Source: Parasporobacterium paucivorans DSM 15970
GTDB taxonomy: Bacteria > Bacillota > Clostridia > Lachnospirales > Lachnospiraceae
NCBI RefSeq assembly: GCF_900141895.1
Contig: NZ_FQYT01000005.1
Coordinates: forward strand, 1-64,000
DNA length: 64,000 bases
Direction of reading: 5' to 3'
In this document: positions 47,234-56,536 of the stretch, piece after piece
Position numbering within the stretch: the stretch's first letter is position 1
How the letters are laid out: the number at the start of each line of letters is the position of its first letter
Notes under the pieces: generated by a model
What the model was told of the DNA's origin: nothing
Seen by the model: only the letters and a program-made list of their open reading frames with translations
Databases searched by the model: none
Made by a program: the position numbers and the translations under genes

Positions 47234-48724
47234 ATGAGAAAAAGATTTAGTCGGATTGTTTTGCTGTTCTGTATGGTTCTGCTTATGTCCATTCCGGTGC
47301 TTGCGACAGAAACCGCTTCGGAAGAAACATCGGTGACACAGGACCTGGGCGGTGTGGTGGCTCCCACCGTGGTAAACAAAGGCGTATCAATGGATGGCAT
47401 GGATCTGGGAGGACTTTCGAAGGAAGAGTTACAGACAGCTGTAGATACGTATGTAAATGGTGTGCTGGGAAAGACTGTTGCGGTCAAAATCGGAGAAAAT
47501 GAGACGACGGCGACACTACAGAGCCTGGGATATGTCTGGTCAAATCCAGAAGTAGTGGCTGAAGTCCTCGCGACGGGAAATACCGGCAACATAATAAAAA
47601 GATTTAAGGATAAGAAGGATCTGGAGAAAACCGGAAAGGTTTTTGAAGCCCAATTTGCTGTGGATGAAGGGACGTTGGCTGCAATGATGGCTTCTTACGG
47701 AACCCAGTACAACGTAGCCCACATGAATCCGGGCATCGTAAAAGAAGGATCAGGCTTCCGTGTTGTGGGAAATGCAGCAACGGGAGTTACTCTTGACCAG
47801 GCTGCATCGGCAGAACTAACAAGAAAATTTTTGACGGAAAAGCAATACAATGAAAACACAGGTTTGGTGCTGGTTGTAAATGCGGATGCTGCAACGGCTT
47901 CCCTGGAGGCTTGTGAAAGGGTAGGGGACATGCTCGGGTCCTATACGACGAGCTTCAGCGTTTCGGCGTGGGCCCGAAATCAGAATATTAAAAATGCCGC
48001 GAGACTGATCAATGCAACCGTGGTATATCCGGGAGAAACGTTTTCAGCCAATGCGGCCATGAGTCCATTCACCACGGGTAACGGATACTATCCGGCAGGC
48101 TCCTATGAAAATGGCAGGGTGGTGGACAGTATTGGCGGAGGCGTCTGTCAGGTATCCACTACGCTATATAATGCAGTGCTTAGAGCTGAGCTGGAAGTGG
48201 TGGAGAGATCCAACCATTCGATGTCAGTAGGCTATGTTCCTCTGGCGGCCGATGCAGCCATCGCGGGAACCTGGAAAGATTTGAAATTCAGAAACAATAC
48301 GGATACTCCAATCTACATTGAAGCGATATTCTCGGCCAGTGGAAGCCTTACTTTCAACCTGTATGGGTATGAAACAAGGGATCCGGCCAGAACAATACAA
48401 TTCATCAGCGAAACCATCAGCGTTACTCCATACGGAGAAGCTATTACAGAAGATCCTTCAAAACCTGTGGGCTATAGGGCAGTTACCGCAAGCGGACACA
48501 CCGGATATGTGGCAAAACTCTGGAAATATGTATATCTGAACGGAGTGCAGCAGAGTGTGGAGCAGGTAAATAAGAGCTCATATAGCGCTTCTCCGGCACT
48601 GGTAACGGTAGGAACCGGGGCAGCGGCGCCAGCGCCGGAAGCAACGACACCGGCACCGGAAACGACAACACCGGCACCGCCTCCGGAAACAACAACACCG
48701 GAAACAACGACACCGGAGATATAA
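47234..48724 (+). CDS. VanW family exported protein
   Basis: A 496-residue protein from ATG 47234 (GAAGG upstream; an in-frame TTG lies 3 bases before). The signal peptide is about 1-26 (MRKRFSRIVLLFCMVLLMSIPVLA). A PG-binding type 4 region (about 50-215) precedes the VanW domain (about 235-365; FSANAAMSPFTTGNGYYPAG and GGGVCQVSTTLYNA). A G5-like stretch follows. The last 35 residues are a Pro/Thr-rich low-complexity tail that may span the wall. VanW is named from vancomycin resistance clusters, but its role is unknown. Confidence 0.9.
   Translation: MRKRFSRIVLLFCMVLLMSIPVLATETASEETSVTQDLGGVVAPTVVNKGVSMDGMDLGGLSKEELQTAVDTYVNGVLGKTVAVKIGENETTATLQSLGYVWSNPEVVAEVLATGNTGNIIKRFKDKKDLEKTGKVFEAQFAVDEGTLAAMMASYGTQYNVAHMNPGIVKEGSGFRVVGNAATGVTLDQAASAELTRKFLTEKQYNENTGLVLVVNADAATASLEACERVGDMLGSYTTSFSVSAWARNQNIKNAARLINATVVYPGETFSANAAMSPFTTGNGYYPAGSYENGRVVDSIGGGVCQVSTTLYNAVLRAELEVVERSNHSMSVGYVPLAADAAIAGTWKDLKFRNNTDTPIYIEAIFSASGSLTFNLYGYETRDPARTIQFISETISVTPYGEAITEDPSKPVGYRAVTASGHTGYVAKLWKYVYLNGVQQSVEQVNKSSYSASPALVTVGTGAAAPAPEATTPAPETTTPAPPPETTTPETTTPEI
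48628..48720 (+). repeat. tandem repeats encoding the Pro/Thr tail of the VanW protein
   Basis: About 90 bases of repeated CCGGAAACGACAACACCGG-like units encode PAPETTTPAP-type repeats at the C-terminus. Copy number could change by slippage. Confidence 0.7.
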
Positions 48725-48751
48725 CGGCAGAGGCAGTTCGAAAGGAATCAC

Positions 48752-49738
48752 ATGAAGCAGGGAAAAATTTCCGAGACGGTTTATAAGCGCTCGATAATCA
48801 AGGGGATCCATTTTAAAAAGCCTGAAGTCCTCCAAGGGGTTACCCTGCCGGGAACCAGCAGCGCCATGCGTATTTCCGGCGATGGGAATACATTGGTTAC
48901 GGCCGGATTCTCAAGCCGGAATATCGGTGCGGATGCAGAATCGATTGGAATCATATCTGTAGTGAACGAAATACGATCCCGAGGGGCCGAACCCCTCGGG
49001 GTTATCATTAACCTCCTTTACCCTCCGGGCTATACGGAGGGTGAGCTGAAATCCGCAATCCACAGCTTTGATGATGAGTGCGCGAGACAGGGGATGCCGA
49101 TTTTAAGCGTCAACGGAGAAGTAACAGACAATGTGGTGAGACCGGTCATTAATCTGACGGGTCTGGGAAAGGCACAGGAAGGGAGACTTCTAAGCCTTTC
49201 TGACTGCAGACCGGGTCAGGATATAGTCATGAGCAAGCATGCTGGAATGGAAGGAACCTGGCTGATTGGACAGATGAAGAAGGCAGCCCTGGAGGCAAGA
49301 TTTTCGCAGCGGTTCATAATGGATATCAACCGGTACAAGACTGAATTTTCCGTAGCCCGCGAGGCTGCAGCCGCGGGAAGGCATGGGGTTACAGCCATGC
49401 AGAACGTAAGAGAATTTGGGGTTTTTGGGGCCCTTTGGGATTTAGGAACCGCCGCAAAGACAGGAATACGGGTAGAATTGAAAAAGATAAACATCAGGCA
49501 GGAGACCATAGAGGTCTGCGAACTGTTTGGTCTGAACCCCTATCAGCTTCTATCGGAAGGTTCCCTGCTGATGATTGCAGATGACGGGGAAGCCCTGGTC
49601 CATGAGCTTGAGAAAGAGGATATACCTGCCAGTGTCATCGGCAGATTGACCCCAGGCAATGACCGTGTAATTGTTAACGACGGAGAAGAAAGATATCTGA
49701 TGCCGCCACTGAATGATGAAATTGAAAAACTCATATAG
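48752..49738 (+). CDS. AIR synthase-related (PurM-like) protein
   Basis: A 328-residue member of the PurM/ThiL/HypE/SelD ATP-binding superfamily. The N-terminal half (about 30-150) has GGxD-like features weakly (MRISGDGNTLVTAGFSS), a conserved SVVNEIRSRGAEPLGVI segment and the C-terminal AIR synthase domain (about 170-320; GIRVELKKINI). The exact catalytic role is unknown; hydrogenase maturation and amide-bond chemistry are family possibilities. It begins a run with an Lrp regulator, an aminotransferase and trmL. Confidence 0.8.
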   Translation: MKQGKISETVYKRSIIKGIHFKKPEVLQGVTLPGTSSAMRISGDGNTLVTAGFSSRNIGADAESIGIISVVNEIRSRGAEPLGVIINLLYPPGYTEGELKSAIHSFDDECARQGMPILSVNGEVTDNVVRPVINLTGLGKAQEGRLLSLSDCRPGQDIVMSKHAGMEGTWLIGQMKKAALEARFSQRFIMDINRYKTEFSVAREAAAAGRHGVTAMQNVREFGVFGALWDLGTAAKTGIRVELKKINIRQETIEVCELFGLNPYQLLSEGSLLMIADDGEALVHELEKEDIPASVIGRLTPGNDRVIVNDGEERYLMPPLNDEIEKLI

Positions 49739-49758
49739 CAAAGGAGAAAACATTCGCC

Positions 49759-50241
49759 ATGAGAGAAAAAATATTATCAATTATTGAGAAAAACAGCAGA
49801 ATTGATTTCAAGGAGCTGGCAGTTCTTCTGGGAGAATCGGAAGAAACGGTCATAAATGAAATCCGGGAAATGGAGAAAGAAAACATAATATGCGGTTACC
49901 ATACCCTGATAAATTGGGACAATATGGAGGAAGAAAAGGTTATAGCCCTCATAGAGGTGAAAGTCACACCACAGAGAGGTCTTGGCTTTGATAAGCTTGC
50001 GGAAAGGATATATAATTACAATGAAGTGGATTCTGTGTACCTCATGTCCGGCGGTTTTGATTTTACGGTTATAGTGGAAGGAAGGACAATGAAAGAGGTG
50101 GCAAGCTTTGTTTCCGACAAACTGGCACCTATGGATGCGATACAAAGCTGTGCAACACACTTTGTCCTGAAAAAATACAAAGACCATGGGACGGTTATTT
50201 CGGATCCCAAAAAAGATGAAAGGATGCTGTTTACGTTTTGA
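49759..50241 (+). CDS. Lrp/AsnC family transcriptional regulator
   Basis: A 160-residue regulator. An N-terminal helix-turn-helix (about 1-50; IDFKELAVLLGESEETVINEI) is followed by the ligand-binding RAM domain (about 65-150; VIALIEVKVTPQRGLGF). Lrp members sense amino acids. It overlaps the aminotransferase gene by 4 bases (TTGA), which suggests that it regulates the operon it belongs to. Confidence 0.92.
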   Translation: MREKILSIIEKNSRIDFKELAVLLGESEETVINEIREMEKENIICGYHTLINWDNMEEEKVIALIEVKVTPQRGLGFDKLAERIYNYNEVDSVYLMSGGFDFTVIVEGRTMKEVASFVSDKLAPMDAIQSCATHFVLKKYKDHGTVISDPKKDERMLFTF

Positions 50242-51410
50242 GAAATCCATTGTCAAATACTGTGGTTGGGATTCAACCGTCGGGTATCAGAAAATTTTTT
50301 GATATTGTAAGTGAAATGAAGGACGCTATATCCCTGGGGGTAGGCGAACCGGATTTTGATACTCCCTGGCATATCAGGGAGGAAGGCATCTATTCCCTGG
50401 AAAAGGGGCGCACCTTCTACACCTCCAATGCGGGTCTGAAGGAGCTTAAAGTGGAGATAAGCCGTTATCTGGATAGACGTTTCGGTCTTTCTTATGATTA
50501 CAATAAGGAGGTCATCGTTACCGTAGGAGGAAGCGAAGCGATTGATCTGGCAGTCCGTGCCATGATCGATCCGGGAGATGAAGTGCTGATACCGCAGCCG
50601 TCTTATGTGTCCTATCTTCCCTGTGTACAGCTTGTTCTTGGCAAACCGGTTCCGATTGAACTGCAGGAAAAGGATAATTTCAAACTGACAAAGCAGCAGC
50701 TGCTGGATAACATCACTCCAAAAACAAAACTGCTGATTCTTCCTTTCCCAAACAACCCTACCGGCGCAATCATGGAAAAGGAAGAGCTGGAGGATATTGC
50801 GAAAATATGTATCGAAAAGGATATCTTTGTTCTGTCGGATGAGATTTATGCAGAACTGACCTATGGAACCCACCATGTTTCCATAGCATCTATTCCGGGA
50901 ATGAAGGAAAGAACCATTGTAATCAACGGTTTTTCGAAGGCCTATGCTATGACCGGATGGAGACTGGGATACGCGGCCGGTCCAGAACTGATTATTGAAC
51001 AGATGCTGAAGATCCACCAGTTTGCAATTATGTGCGCACCGACCACCAGCCAGTATGCAGCTGTGGAGGCCCTCAAAAATGGTGATGACGACGTACAGGA
51101 GATGAGGGAAAGCTATAACCAGAGAAGGCGTTTCCTTATCAATGAATTCAAAAAAATGAACCTCCAGTGCTTTGAGCCTTTCGGAGCCTTTTATATGTTC
51201 CCTAATATTAAGCGTTTCGGAATGACAAGCGATGAATTTGCCACGAGACTTTTACAGGAGGAAAAGGTCGCGGTAGTACCAGGCACCGCGTTTGGCGACT
51301 GCGGGGAAGGTTTCCTGAGAATATCCTACGCATATTCGCTGGAAGCCCTGAAAGAGGCTCTCGGCCGTCTGGATAAATTCATCAAGAGAATGGACGAAGA
51401 AAAGAAATGA
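50238..51410 (+). CDS. PLP-dependent aminotransferase, class I/II
   Basis: A 390-residue fold type I aminotransferase. The start is TTG 50238, sharing bases with the upstream TGA. The PLP Lys is in VINGFSKAYAMTGWRLG, and other cofactor contacts are in FPNNPTGAIM and SDEIYAELTY. It most resembles aspartate or aromatic aminotransferases, but the amino donor cannot be read from sequence. It overlaps trmL by 4 bases. Confidence 0.93.
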   Translation: MRNPLSNTVVGIQPSGIRKFFDIVSEMKDAISLGVGEPDFDTPWHIREEGIYSLEKGRTFYTSNAGLKELKVEISRYLDRRFGLSYDYNKEVIVTVGGSEAIDLAVRAMIDPGDEVLIPQPSYVSYLPCVQLVLGKPVPIELQEKDNFKLTKQQLLDNITPKTKLLILPFPNNPTGAIMEKEELEDIAKICIEKDIFVLSDEIYAELTYGTHHVSIASIPGMKERTIVINGFSKAYAMTGWRLGYAAGPELIIEQMLKIHQFAIMCAPTTSQYAAVEALKNGDDDVQEMRESYNQRRRFLINEFKKMNLQCFEPFGAFYMFPNIKRFGMTSDEFATRLLQEEKVAVVPGTAFGDCGEGFLRISYAYSLEALKEALGRLDKFIKRMDEEKK

Positions 51411-51901
51411 TGAACATAGTACTGTTGGAGCCGGAGATTCCAATGAACACGGGGAATATAGGAAGAACCTGCGTTGCAGCGGGTGCCAGGCTTCATCTGA
51501 TAGAACCTCTGGGGTTCCGCCTGGATGAAAAGATGATAAAGCGTTCCGGTCTTGATTACTGGGATGCATTGGATCTGCATGTGTACGATAGTTACCGGGA
51601 TTTTATGGAAAAGAATCCAGGACTGGACATATACCTGGGCTCCACGAAGGCACCCAATGATTATTCCCAGGTGCATTACAGCCCGGACAGTTATATCATG
51701 TTCGGAAAGGAAAGTGCGGGGATTCCGGAAGAGATACTGGCGCAGCATCCCGACCGGGCTATCCGCATTCCGATGATGCCGACTATCCGCTCTTTGAACC
51801 TGTCCAATTCAGTAGCGATTGTCCTGTACGAAGCTCTGAGACAAAATAATTTTCCCGGAATGCAGATGAAGGGAAGCCTGACGAATTATGACTGGAAATA
51901 A
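51407..51901 (+). CDS. trmL: tRNA (cytidine/uridine-34-2'-O)-methyltransferase
   Basis: A 164-residue SPOUT methyltransferase that methylates the wobble ribose in tRNA-Leu. The N-terminal LLEPEIPMNTGNIGRTC, the central GSTKAPNDYSQVHY and the knotted C-terminal RIPMMPTIRSLNLSNSVAI are typical of TrmL. Its last codons lie inside the terminator hairpin. Confidence 0.95.
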   Translation: MMNIVLLEPEIPMNTGNIGRTCVAAGARLHLIEPLGFRLDEKMIKRSGLDYWDALDLHVYDSYRDFMEKNPGLDIYLGSTKAPNDYSQVHYSPDSYIMFGKESAGIPEEILAQHPDRAIRIPMMPTIRSLNLSNSVAIVLYEALRQNNFPGMQMKGSLTNYDWK

Positions 51902-51917
51902 TTCGTCAGGCTTTTTT
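51874..51917. terminator. terminator at the trmL / histidine kinase junction
   Basis: A perfect 16-bp stem (51874-51889 with 51898-51913), followed by TTTT. The trmL stop codon lies inside the right arm and the convergent kinase gene ends inside the stem. It probably works on both strands. Confidence 0.9.
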
Positions 51918-53318
51918 CTTTGATTTCTGCAGGGTGAAGATGAATTCGCTTCCTACATTTTTCGTACTGATGACATTGATATTCTCATTGTGTTCCTGGA
52001 TAATCTCCTTGGTAATGGCAAGCCCCAGGCCGGTTCCGGTCTTGTCGCGTCCCCTGGATTGATCTGTCTTAAAGAAGCGCTCCCATATTTTGTTCAGATT
52101 TTCTTTTGGAATGCCGACTCCGTTATCCTTTACGGATACGAATACTTTTTCACCCTTATCATATACGCTTATATTGATTTTTGATTTGGCATTGCTGAAT
52201 TTAACTGCGTTATCCACCAGGTTATAAACGACCTGCTGGATTTTTTCCATATCAGCCCAAACCATATAGCTGCGCTCCTCAAAGGTGAGGTGGACCGTTA
52301 TTTTCTTTTTCTGGCAAATGCCTTCCAAGGCTTCTACAGTGTGCTTGACAATGGTATTAATATCAAAAACCTGATAACGGAGACGGCTTCCCGCTTTTTC
52401 ACCGGTGTTCAGGGACAGGATGCTTTCCGTCAGCTTGGTCAGTCTTTGAGTCTCAAAGAGCACCGTATCCAGATATTTTTCCTGCATTTCCGGAGGAATG
52501 GTGCCATCTTTCATGGCCTCGATATATCCTTTTATGGAGGTGAGCGGGGAACGGAAATCATGGGAAACGTTTGCGATGAATTTGTTCTGTTCTACCTTGA
52601 GCGTTTTCAGCTCTGAAGCTACCAGCCCCAGAGATACGGAAATCATCCCCAACTCATTATCTGCCTTGATCTCTGGGGGAGGATAGCTCAGGTTGCCCTT
52701 TGCATATTCACTTAAGGCGCCACAGATCTTCCTGATCGGCTTATATACCATCAGATAAAAAATCACAAGAAATACCAGAGATAACAGAAGAATAATCAGG
52801 AATGAAATATAAATCTGCCCCAGAATGTACTCCTGCTCTGGCACTACCGAGTCCAGAGAAGCATTAAGTACAATGTAGCCTGTCGTGGTATAATTGCCGG
52901 TTATGGGAAGGTAAACACTCAGGACATCTTCTTTGAAGGTGTCAAAAAAGGTCCCGATCCGGTAATAATTTCCTTCGAAATAGGACGTGTCAAAGGAGAC
53001 TATGGTGCCCGAAGGGGAGGCCTCTTTCGAGTCCACAAGAACAGTGCCTGACTCGTCCAGGATTCTTATACGGGCATCCAGGGTTCCGGACATGGTGCTG
53101 AGGAAAGCTGACAGCCTTTTATCTTCTGGGCCGGACTGGATATCGTAGAGATCGTATTGGCTTGATATGAGATAGGCGTTATCATACATAATTTCCGCTT
53201 CATTTTTTACCAGGTGTAAATAAAAACGGTCAGAGGTAAAGCGGAAGAGGACCAAAAAGGCGCATACTGCGAATAGGATGTATGCCAGCAGGATATTTGA
53301 ATATAAGGTTCTGTTCAT
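51906..53318 (-). CDS. sensor histidine kinase
   Basis: A 470-residue kinase. Transmembrane helices at about 8-26 and 168-190 enclose an outside sensor domain of about 140 residues; a HAMP domain (about 190-242) follows. HisKA has H253 in FIANVSHDFRSPLTSIKGY, and the HATPase has the N-box LVDNAVKFS, G1 DNGVGIP and G2 GTGLGLAI. It resembles PhoR-like kinases. It is 21 bases after its response regulator and downstream of mutS2. Confidence 0.95.
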   Translation of the reverse strand: MNRTLYSNILLAYILFAVCAFLVLFRFTSDRFYLHLVKNEAEIMYDNAYLISSQYDLYDIQSGPEDKRLSAFLSTMSGTLDARIRILDESGTVLVDSKEASPSGTIVSFDTSYFEGNYYRIGTFFDTFKEDVLSVYLPITGNYTTTGYIVLNASLDSVVPEQEYILGQIYISFLIILLLSLVFLVIFYLMVYKPIRKICGALSEYAKGNLSYPPPEIKADNELGMISVSLGLVASELKTLKVEQNKFIANVSHDFRSPLTSIKGYIEAMKDGTIPPEMQEKYLDTVLFETQRLTKLTESILSLNTGEKAGSRLRYQVFDINTIVKHTVEALEGICQKKKITVHLTFEERSYMVWADMEKIQQVVYNLVDNAVKFSNAKSKINISVYDKGEKVFVSVKDNGVGIPKENLNKIWERFFKTDQSRGRDKTGTGLGLAITKEIIQEHNENINVISTKNVGSEFIFTLQKSKKKA

Positions 53319-53339
53319 GTACTGCCTTCTTTCAGAAAA

Positions 53340-54038
53340 TTATTTGGTAATGAATTTGTACCCTATGCCCCATACTGTCATGAGAGCCCATTTGTCATGA
53401 TCCTTTATCTTTTCCCGGATTCGTTTGATGTGTACATCTACGGTACGGGTGTCCCCAATGTATTCATACCCCCAGATGTGGTCAAGAAGCTGTTCCCGTG
53501 TAAATACCTGATTGGGAGAGGAAGCGAGGAAATACAGGAGCTCGATTTCCTTGGGGGTCATGTCCACATTCCCGCCCATATATGTCACGGAATAATTCCC
53601 CAGATTGATAATCAGGTCCGGGAGACGGACGGATTCGTCATGCCGCTGCAGCGGACCCGGGTCTGCAGACACTTTGCTTCGCCGTAGGACAGCCTTAACC
53701 CTTGCAACAAGCTCTTTCGCATCGAAAGGCTTGATGATATAGTCATCTGCCCCCAACTCGAGTCCGAGGACCTTGTCAAAGGTTTCTGTCTTGGCAGACA
53801 GCATGATAATGGGGATTGAGGAGTTTCGCCTGATTTCCCTGCAGACCTCATATCCGTCTATTCCGGGAAGCATCAGGTCTAACAGGATCAGATCCGGCTT
53901 AAAGGTTTCAAAAGCTTTCAGGGCGACATTACCGTCCGCCACTTTTTTCGTCTCAAAGCATTCTTTGGTCAGATACAGGGAAATCAGCTCAGCAATGCTG
54001 GCATCATCATCCACAATCATTATCTTTTGCTTTTTCAC
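53340..54038 (-). CDS. OmpR/PhoB family response regulator
   Basis: A 232-residue regulator. The receiver domain (about 1-120) has the phosphoacceptor D54 in DLILLDLMLPGIDG and K103-like Lys in DYIIKPFDAKEL. The winged-helix output (about 135-230) is of the OmpR type (TREQLLDHIWGY; RTVDVHIKRIREKI). The start is GTG 54038. It is probably phosphorylated by the kinase encoded next. Confidence 0.95.
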   Translation of the reverse strand: MKKQKIMIVDDDASIAELISLYLTKECFETKKVADGNVALKAFETFKPDLILLDLMLPGIDGYEVCREIRRNSSIPIIMLSAKTETFDKVLGLELGADDYIIKPFDAKELVARVKAVLRRSKVSADPGPLQRHDESVRLPDLIINLGNYSVTYMGGNVDMTPKEIELLYFLASSPNQVFTREQLLDHIWGYEYIGDTRTVDVHIKRIREKIKDHDKWALMTVWGIGYKFITK

Positions 54039-54059
54039 TAGTTTTTATGCCTCCGTCTG

Positions 54060-56435
54060 TTATTTGAATTCCACGATGGTTACCCCGCTGTCGCCTTCCC
54101 CGAAGGATCCGAGACGGAAGGACTTAACGTAATTGAGTTTCTTCAAATGCTTGTGCACGGCATTTCGTAAGGCACCGGTGCCTCTTCCGTGCACAACCCG
54201 GACAGAAGGAAGATGGGCAAGGTAAGCGTCATCCAGGTATTTGTCGAGGTTTGGAATGGCTTCATCCACGGTCATGCCGATCAGTTTTATCTCTGTCGCA
54301 ACCGATTCGGATTTAGACATTTTAATCTTGCCGCTGCTTGACATCTGCATATTTGGTGCGGAAATGACTGGTTCGTCGACAGGCTCCAGATCGCTGATGT
54401 TTACCTGGGAACGGAGGATGCCCATTTGTACATATAGGTTGCCCCGTGCGTTTGGAACCGTGGTGACCGTGCCCGTCAGGCCAAGGCTCAATACTTTGAC
54501 CATGTCCCCGGGCTTGAAGTCCTTTGCGGAGTATTTTCTGCTTGGTTTTGGCTTGTTCCCTATGGCCAGTTTGCCGCCGGCTTCGGACGTCTTTTGACGA
54601 AGAGCCGATCGTTCAGCGTCGAGCTCTTTTGTATCGGCAGATGCAGCCAGTTTCCGGATGTTCTTTATGGAGGTATCAGCAAATTCCCTGGCTTCCTGCA
54701 GAACACGATAAGCTTCCTCGTTAGCCTGGTTCAGGATTTTCCTGCGTTTTTCTTCCAGTATCTGGGATTTTTGCTCCAGCTGTTTCTTCAGTAGTTCCGC
54801 TTCCTGCCGGTAGGCGTTGATCTGCATTCTTTCGTTTTCGATGGTAATCCGGCTGTTTTCCAGATCCGTCAGAAGATCCTCAAAAGCAATATCGTTCTGA
54901 TCGATTCGGTTTCGGGCATCATCTATGATGAATGGCGGCAATCCCAGTTTTTGGGAAATTGCAAAGGCGTTGCTCTTTCCAGGAACGCCGATCAGAAGCC
55001 GGTAGGTGGGCTGCAGCGTTTCCACATCGAATTCACAGCATGCATTTTCCACGCCGGACGTGGAGAGTGCGTAAACCTTGAGCTCACTGTAATGGGTAGT
55101 CACCATGGTGCGAACCTGCATGTTATGCAGGAAATGCAGAATGGCAATGGCCAGGGCGGCCCCTTCCGTCGGGTCCGTTCCGGCTCCCAATTCATCAAAC
55201 AGGACAAGGGAATCCTTATCTGCATGCTCCAGTATGCGGACGGTGTTGACCATGTGGGAGGAGAATGTGCTCAGATTCTGTTCAATGCTTTGCTCATCTC
55301 CGATATCCGCATAAACCTCCTTGAATACAGCCAGACGGGAACCATCGAAGGCGGGTATATGGAGGCCGGACTGCCCCATGAGCGTCAGAAGCCCAACCGT
55401 TTTCAGGGAAACGGTTTTACCTCCGGTATTTGGTCCGGTCACGATAAGCATGGTAAAGTCCCGTCCAAGCCAGATATCAATAGGCACGACCCGGTCGGGA
55501 TCAAGCAGAGGATGGCGTGCATCCTTAAGATAAACGTCTCCCTCCGTATTGAAAGAAGGACGGCTGCCTTTGATGCTCTTTGAAAAGGCAGCCCGGGCAA
55601 AAATAAAATCCAGCGCCGTCAGAATTGACAAGTCCGAAGCAAGCTCTTCGGAGAACACGGCTGTCTGGTTGCTCAGGGAGGCCAGCACGGCATCAATTTC
55701 TTCCTGTTCTTTTGCAAAGAGCTCTTTCAAATCATTGTTTAGCTTCACAACGGCCATGGGTTCAATGAAAAGAGTAGAACCGCTGGAGGACTGATCGTGG
55801 ATCATACCGGGAACCTGACTCCTGTATTCCTGACGGACCGGTATACAGTACCGGCCATTCCGCATGGTCACCACGTTATCCTGAAGATAGGTCCTTGTGG
55901 AAGTGGAATTCACCATGGAATTCAGTTTGGTGTGAATCTGCTCATTTGCCTGACGTATCTTCCGGCGGATGGTCCTAAGCTCCGGTGACGCATCGTCGGC
56001 CACTTCCTCCTCTGACACGATACAGCGTTTGATGTCGTTGTTCAGGTTGGACAGGGGCTCTATAGAACGGAACATTTCATCCAGGGAGCTGTCAGGGATG
56101 TCTTCTTCCTCCTTGCGGGTGTATGTCTTAACCTTCAGGGCAACATTCAGCAGGGAGCTTATCTGGAGAAGCTCCCTGCCGTTCAGGGGAGACCCTACCC
56201 CCAGCCTTTTCAGGGAGGGGGTGATATCGTGGATGCCTCTGAAGGAGATACTTCCCTTTTTCCAAATCAAGGAAAGTGCATCCGAGGTTTGCGTCTGCAG
56301 AAGCTCAATGGTTCCGATGTCATCCAGGGGTTCCATGTCGAGGCAAAGCTGCTTGCCCAATTCGGATGAGGCAAAGTCGGCCAGTCTGGACGTTACTTTA
56401 TTATATTCAAGGGTAGATAGTACTTTTTTGTTCAT
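54060..56435 (-). CDS. mutS2: MutS2 endonuclease
   Basis: A 791-residue MutS2 protein. Core domains (about 1-300), the ATPase with Walker A GPNTGGKTVSLKT and DELGAGTDPTEGAALA (about 330-480), a long coiled coil (about 510-620) and the C-terminal Smr nuclease domain (about 715-791; VRVVHGRGTGALRNAVHKHL) are in order. MutS2 suppresses recombination and, in Bacillus, also splits collided ribosomes. Here it heads an operon with a two-component system. Confidence 0.96.
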   Translation of the reverse strand: MNKKVLSTLEYNKVTSRLADFASSELGKQLCLDMEPLDDIGTIELLQTQTSDALSLIWKKGSISFRGIHDITPSLKRLGVGSPLNGRELLQISSLLNVALKVKTYTRKEEEDIPDSSLDEMFRSIEPLSNLNNDIKRCIVSEEEVADDASPELRTIRRKIRQANEQIHTKLNSMVNSTSTRTYLQDNVVTMRNGRYCIPVRQEYRSQVPGMIHDQSSSGSTLFIEPMAVVKLNNDLKELFAKEQEEIDAVLASLSNQTAVFSEELASDLSILTALDFIFARAAFSKSIKGSRPSFNTEGDVYLKDARHPLLDPDRVVPIDIWLGRDFTMLIVTGPNTGGKTVSLKTVGLLTLMGQSGLHIPAFDGSRLAVFKEVYADIGDEQSIEQNLSTFSSHMVNTVRILEHADKDSLVLFDELGAGTDPTEGAALAIAILHFLHNMQVRTMVTTHYSELKVYALSTSGVENACCEFDVETLQPTYRLLIGVPGKSNAFAISQKLGLPPFIIDDARNRIDQNDIAFEDLLTDLENSRITIENERMQINAYRQEAELLKKQLEQKSQILEEKRRKILNQANEEAYRVLQEAREFADTSIKNIRKLAASADTKELDAERSALRQKTSEAGGKLAIGNKPKPSRKYSAKDFKPGDMVKVLSLGLTGTVTTVPNARGNLYVQMGILRSQVNISDLEPVDEPVISAPNMQMSSSGKIKMSKSESVATEIKLIGMTVDEAIPNLDKYLDDAYLAHLPSVRVVHGRGTGALRNAVHKHLKKLNYVKSFRLGSFGEGDSGVTIVEFK

Positions 56436-56459
56436 CTTTCTCCTTAATAATTCATTTTG

Positions 56460-56488
56460 TTGATTTATAAATTATTTTAACTTATAAT
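56460..56488 (+). promoter_or_regulatory. promoter of the HtrA-like - yhaM - rlmCD operon
   Basis: TTGATT (56460-56465), a 17-nt spacer and TATAAT (56483-56488). It overlaps the divergent mutS2 promoter. Confidence 0.7.
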
Positions 56489-56502
56489 AAGACAAACATC
56501 AA
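56474..56502 (-). promoter_or_regulatory. mutS2 promoter overlapping the divergent promoter
   Basis: On the minus strand TTGATG (56497-56502), a 17-nt spacer and TAAAAT (56474-56479). Its -10 lies in the spacer of the plus-strand promoter, so polymerase binding would be mutually exclusive. Confidence 0.6.
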
Positions 56503-56536
56503 TATTTCTATTTGCATTATGCGGACGGATTGAAAA

